A stretch of DNA of 46,408 bases from Betaproteobacteria bacterium (GTDB lineage Bacteria > Pseudomonadota > Gammaproteobacteria > Burkholderiales > SG8-39), in the NCBI GenBank assembly GCA_005881595.1, contig VBBY01000040.1:1-46408 (forward strand), given 5' to 3'. Of this stretch, positions 44,711 to 46,408 are shown in pieces. Numbering within the stretch: the stretch's first letter is position 1; each line of letters starts with the position of its first letter. The notes under the pieces were generated by a model that saw only the letters and a program-made list of their open reading frames with translations, was not told the DNA's origin and did no database searches. Both the position numbers and the translations under genes were made by a program.

Positions 44711-46146
44711 AGCTGCAGCGGCGTATTCCACGCCTTGAGTTGCGCGATCTCCGGCACGTCGCGGCCGAGCGGCTTGAGCGCGGGCGAGGGCGCGCGCTCC
44801 AGAAACTGCCCGCGGCCGCGCTCGGCGGCGAGCTTGCCGTCGGCGACGATCACCTCGCCGCGCGACAGCACGGTGATCGGCCAGCCGGTCAGCACGCGCC
44901 CTTTATAAGGCGTGTAGCCGGTGCGGTCGTGGGTCGTTTCGACGGTCACTTTCCTTTCCGGGTCCCAGATCGCGATGTCGGCATCGGAGCCGACGGCGAT
45001 GGTGCCCTTCCTCGGGTACAGGCCGTAGGTCTGCGCGTGGCGCGTCGAGGTCAGGTTCACGAACTCCTCGAGTGTGATGCGGTTTTTCCCATACGTGAAA
45101 AGCAGCGGCAAGCGCAGCTCGAGCCCCGGCACGCCGTTCGCCATCTCCTTGAACGTGGTCTTCTCGCCCTTGGGCAGCTTGCCTTCCATGCCGTAGGGCG
45201 CATGGTCGGAGGAGTAAACGTGCAGCGTACCGTCCTTCAAGCCGCGCCAGCAGGCTTCCTGCGCCTTCTCGTCGCGCGGCGGCGGGCTGCAGCAGAACAG
45301 CGCCCCCTGCAGGCCGATGTCGATGTCCTTCGCGGTCAGAAAAAGGTATTGCGGGCAGGTCTCGCCAAACACCTTCAATCCCCTGGCGCGCGCCTGCCGG
45401 ATCGCTTCGATCCCCTCCGGGGTGGAGACGTGCACGATGAGGATCGGGCAGTCGACCAGCTCGGCGAACCTGACCACACGCTCGATCGCCTCGGCTTCCG
45501 CGCCGCGCGTGTGGCAGATGGCGTGGTAGCGGGGCAGGGTGTTGCCCTGGTTCACCATGCGCCCCGCGAGCCACGAGATCACGCCGTGGTTCTCCGCGTG
45601 CACCATGACGAGGGCGCCGTTCTTCCGCGCCGCGGCCATCACGTCTAGGATCTGCTCATCGGTCAGGCGCGTGCGCTCGTACGTCATGAAGATCTTGAAC
45701 GAGCGCACACCCGAGTGAATCGCGGCGGGCAGATCCCGCTGCAGCGTGCGCTCGTCGGGATTGGCGATGATCAGATGAAACCCGTAGTCGATCACCGCCT
45801 TCGCGCGCGCCCGCGAGTGATAATCCGCGAGCACCTCGGCCAGCACGTCGCCGCGATGCTGCGCGCAGAAGGGAATCACGGTCGTCGTGCCGCCGTGCGC
45901 CGCCGACACCGTCGCGCTATAGAAATCGTCCGCCGTCATCACGCCCATCGAGGAGAGCTGCTCGATGTGGCAATGGCTGTCGACGCCGCCCGGCAGCACC
46001 AGCTTCCCCGCTGCATCGATGGTTTTTTCTCCGCTCAGGCCTGCCTTCAGCTCGACGATCTTCTCGCCCCGGATGCCAACGTCGGCGTGAAACGTTTTTT
46101 CCGCCGTGACGACCGTTCCGCCGCTGATGACGAGATCGAGGGCCAT
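44707..46146 (-). CDS. hydA: D-hydantoinase/dihydropyrimidinase
   Basis: 479 residues, normal length. Amidohydrolase fold with first metal pair in VDSHCHIE, the carboxylated Lys in RSFKIFMTYERTRL, further metal His in VHAENHGVI and HVSTPEGI, and the catalytic Asp in YSSDHAPYGMEG. It opens hydantoin or dihydropyrimidine rings to N-carbamoyl amino acids. The downstream D-carbamoylase makes 5-substituted hydantoins the likely substrates. First gene of an operon of four with overlaps at every junction; the region before its ATG also holds the tRNA-Arg promoter on the other strand. Confidence 0.94.
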   Translation of the reverse strand: MALDLVISGGTVVTAEKTFHADVGIRGEKIVELKAGLSGEKTIDAAGKLVLPGGVDSHCHIEQLSSMGVMTADDFYSATVSAAHGGTTTVIPFCAQHRGDVLAEVLADYHSRARAKAVIDYGFHLIIANPDERTLQRDLPAAIHSGVRSFKIFMTYERTRLTDEQILDVMAAARKNGALVMVHAENHGVISWLAGRMVNQGNTLPRYHAICHTRGAEAEAIERVVRFAELVDCPILIVHVSTPEGIEAIRQARARGLKVFGETCPQYLFLTAKDIDIGLQGALFCCSPPPRDEKAQEACWRGLKDGTLHVYSSDHAPYGMEGKLPKGEKTTFKEMANGVPGLELRLPLLFTYGKNRITLEEFVNLTSTRHAQTYGLYPRKGTIAVGSDADIAIWDPERKVTVETTHDRTGYTPYKGRVLTGWPITVLSRGEVIVADGKLAAERGRGQFLERAPSPALKPLGRDVPEIAQLKAWNTPLQL

Positions 46147-46155
46147 GCGCGATTT

Positions 46156-46164
46156 TGCTATAAT
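46156..46164 (+). promoter_or_regulatory. Extended -10 promoter element of tRNA-Arg
   Basis: TGCTATAAT is a perfect extended -10 element 12 bp before the tRNA. No clear -35 was found upstream, where the hydantoinase gene begins on the other strand. Confidence 0.65.
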
Positions 46165-46175
46165 TCGCGCCCTCC

Positions 46176-46252
46176 GCGCCCGTAGCTCAGTTGGATAGAG
46201 TACCTGGCTACGAACCAGGGGGTCGTGGGTTCAAATCCTGCCGGGCGCGCCA
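46176..46252 (+). tRNA. tRNA-Arg(ACG)
   Basis: 77 nt including encoded CCA. Acceptor GCGCCCG pairs with CGGGCGC. The loop CTACGAA gives anticodon ACG at 46210-46212 (A34 is normally deaminated to inosine, reading CGU, CGC and CGA). T loop TTCAAAT. Confidence 0.97.
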
Positions 46253-46273
46253 GTTCCTTCAAGCACTTAGTCG

Positions 46274-46311
46274 AGTCCCCCTAGACCTCTTAACGTCTAG
46301 TGGGGACTTTT
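46274..46311 (+). terminator. Intrinsic terminator after tRNA-Arg
   Basis: AGTCCCC-CTAGAC pairs with GTCTAG-T-GGGGACT (one bulged T) around an 8-nt loop and is followed by TTTT. It ends the tRNA transcript. The remaining bases to the window end (46312-46408) hold no recognisable gene. Confidence 0.8.
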
Positions 46312-46408
46312 CCCGGACGCTTACTCGTTGGGCGATACTGGGTCGCTTAGCCGCGCTGCTGGTTACAATCGTCCGGGTTCTCGCCGCCAGTCCGGTGTGC
46401 AACGCGGT

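Overview
This is a GC-rich (by eye roughly two thirds G+C), densely coded stretch of a bacterial chromosome. A TctC/Bug-type solute receptor, the lysC to tRNA-Ser order, PA2779-family proteins, a split ChrA and abundant two-component genes all fit a betaproteobacterium, probably an uncultured Burkholderiales-like soil or water organism. Species-level placement cannot be made from the sequence alone. There is no integrase, transposase, phage gene or CRISPR array.

Layout. 1-2.3 kb: end of a TctC-type receptor gene, a secreted LVIVD-repeat protein, and a PA2779-family protein on the other strand. 2.5-5.6 kb: a translationally coupled minus-strand operon with a small protein, a hotdog dehydratase, a fumarase/adenylosuccinate-lyase-superfamily enzyme and a further small protein. 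5.7-7.8 kb: aspartate kinase, a small outer-membrane protein and tRNA-Ser(GCT). 7.9-10.3 kb: an alkylation-repair operon (ada, a 2OG-Fe(II) oxygenase, alkB).

10.3-28 kb is a signalling and envelope island. It holds a GAF-PAS histidine kinase with a NarL-type regulator and a phosphopantetheinyl transferase. Next come an operon of an orphan PntB-like membrane module with an exported YqgE protein, and several tiny secreted or membrane proteins. A minus-strand cascade follows (TetR, PAS-sigma54 activator, STAS protein, receiver-PAS-GAF-GGDEF-EAL protein), then a four-gene coupled operon around a COG4280-like membrane protein. The island ends with a hybrid kinase whose upstream response-regulator gene is broken, an OmpR-type regulator, an HtrA-like protease and a second PA2779 protein. 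Four signals tie it together: a 402-bp PAS module present twice; near-identical TetR-type operators in front of both PAS-containing operons; a sigma54 promoter with an upstream palindrome just after the activator gene; and a recurrent GTTAC-N4-GTAAC palindrome. An exact 152-bp inverted copy of the protease gene replaces the middle of the response-regulator gene.

28-38 kb: a secreted cupin / NHL-propeller / haem-motif Vgb-propeller operon, a CPA2 cation:proton antiporter, a flavin reductase with an MFS transporter, two related and partly decayed outer-membrane protein genes, and a di-haem peroxidase. 38.3-46.1 kb: a hydantoin-utilisation locus on two converging strands. The plus strand has an amino-acid-type ABC transporter, an Asp/Glu/hydantoin racemase and a split chromate transporter. 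The minus strand has D-hydantoinase, N-carbamoyl-D-amino-acid hydrolase, an ABM-domain protein and a flavin reductase. The window closes with tRNA-Arg(ACG) and a terminator.
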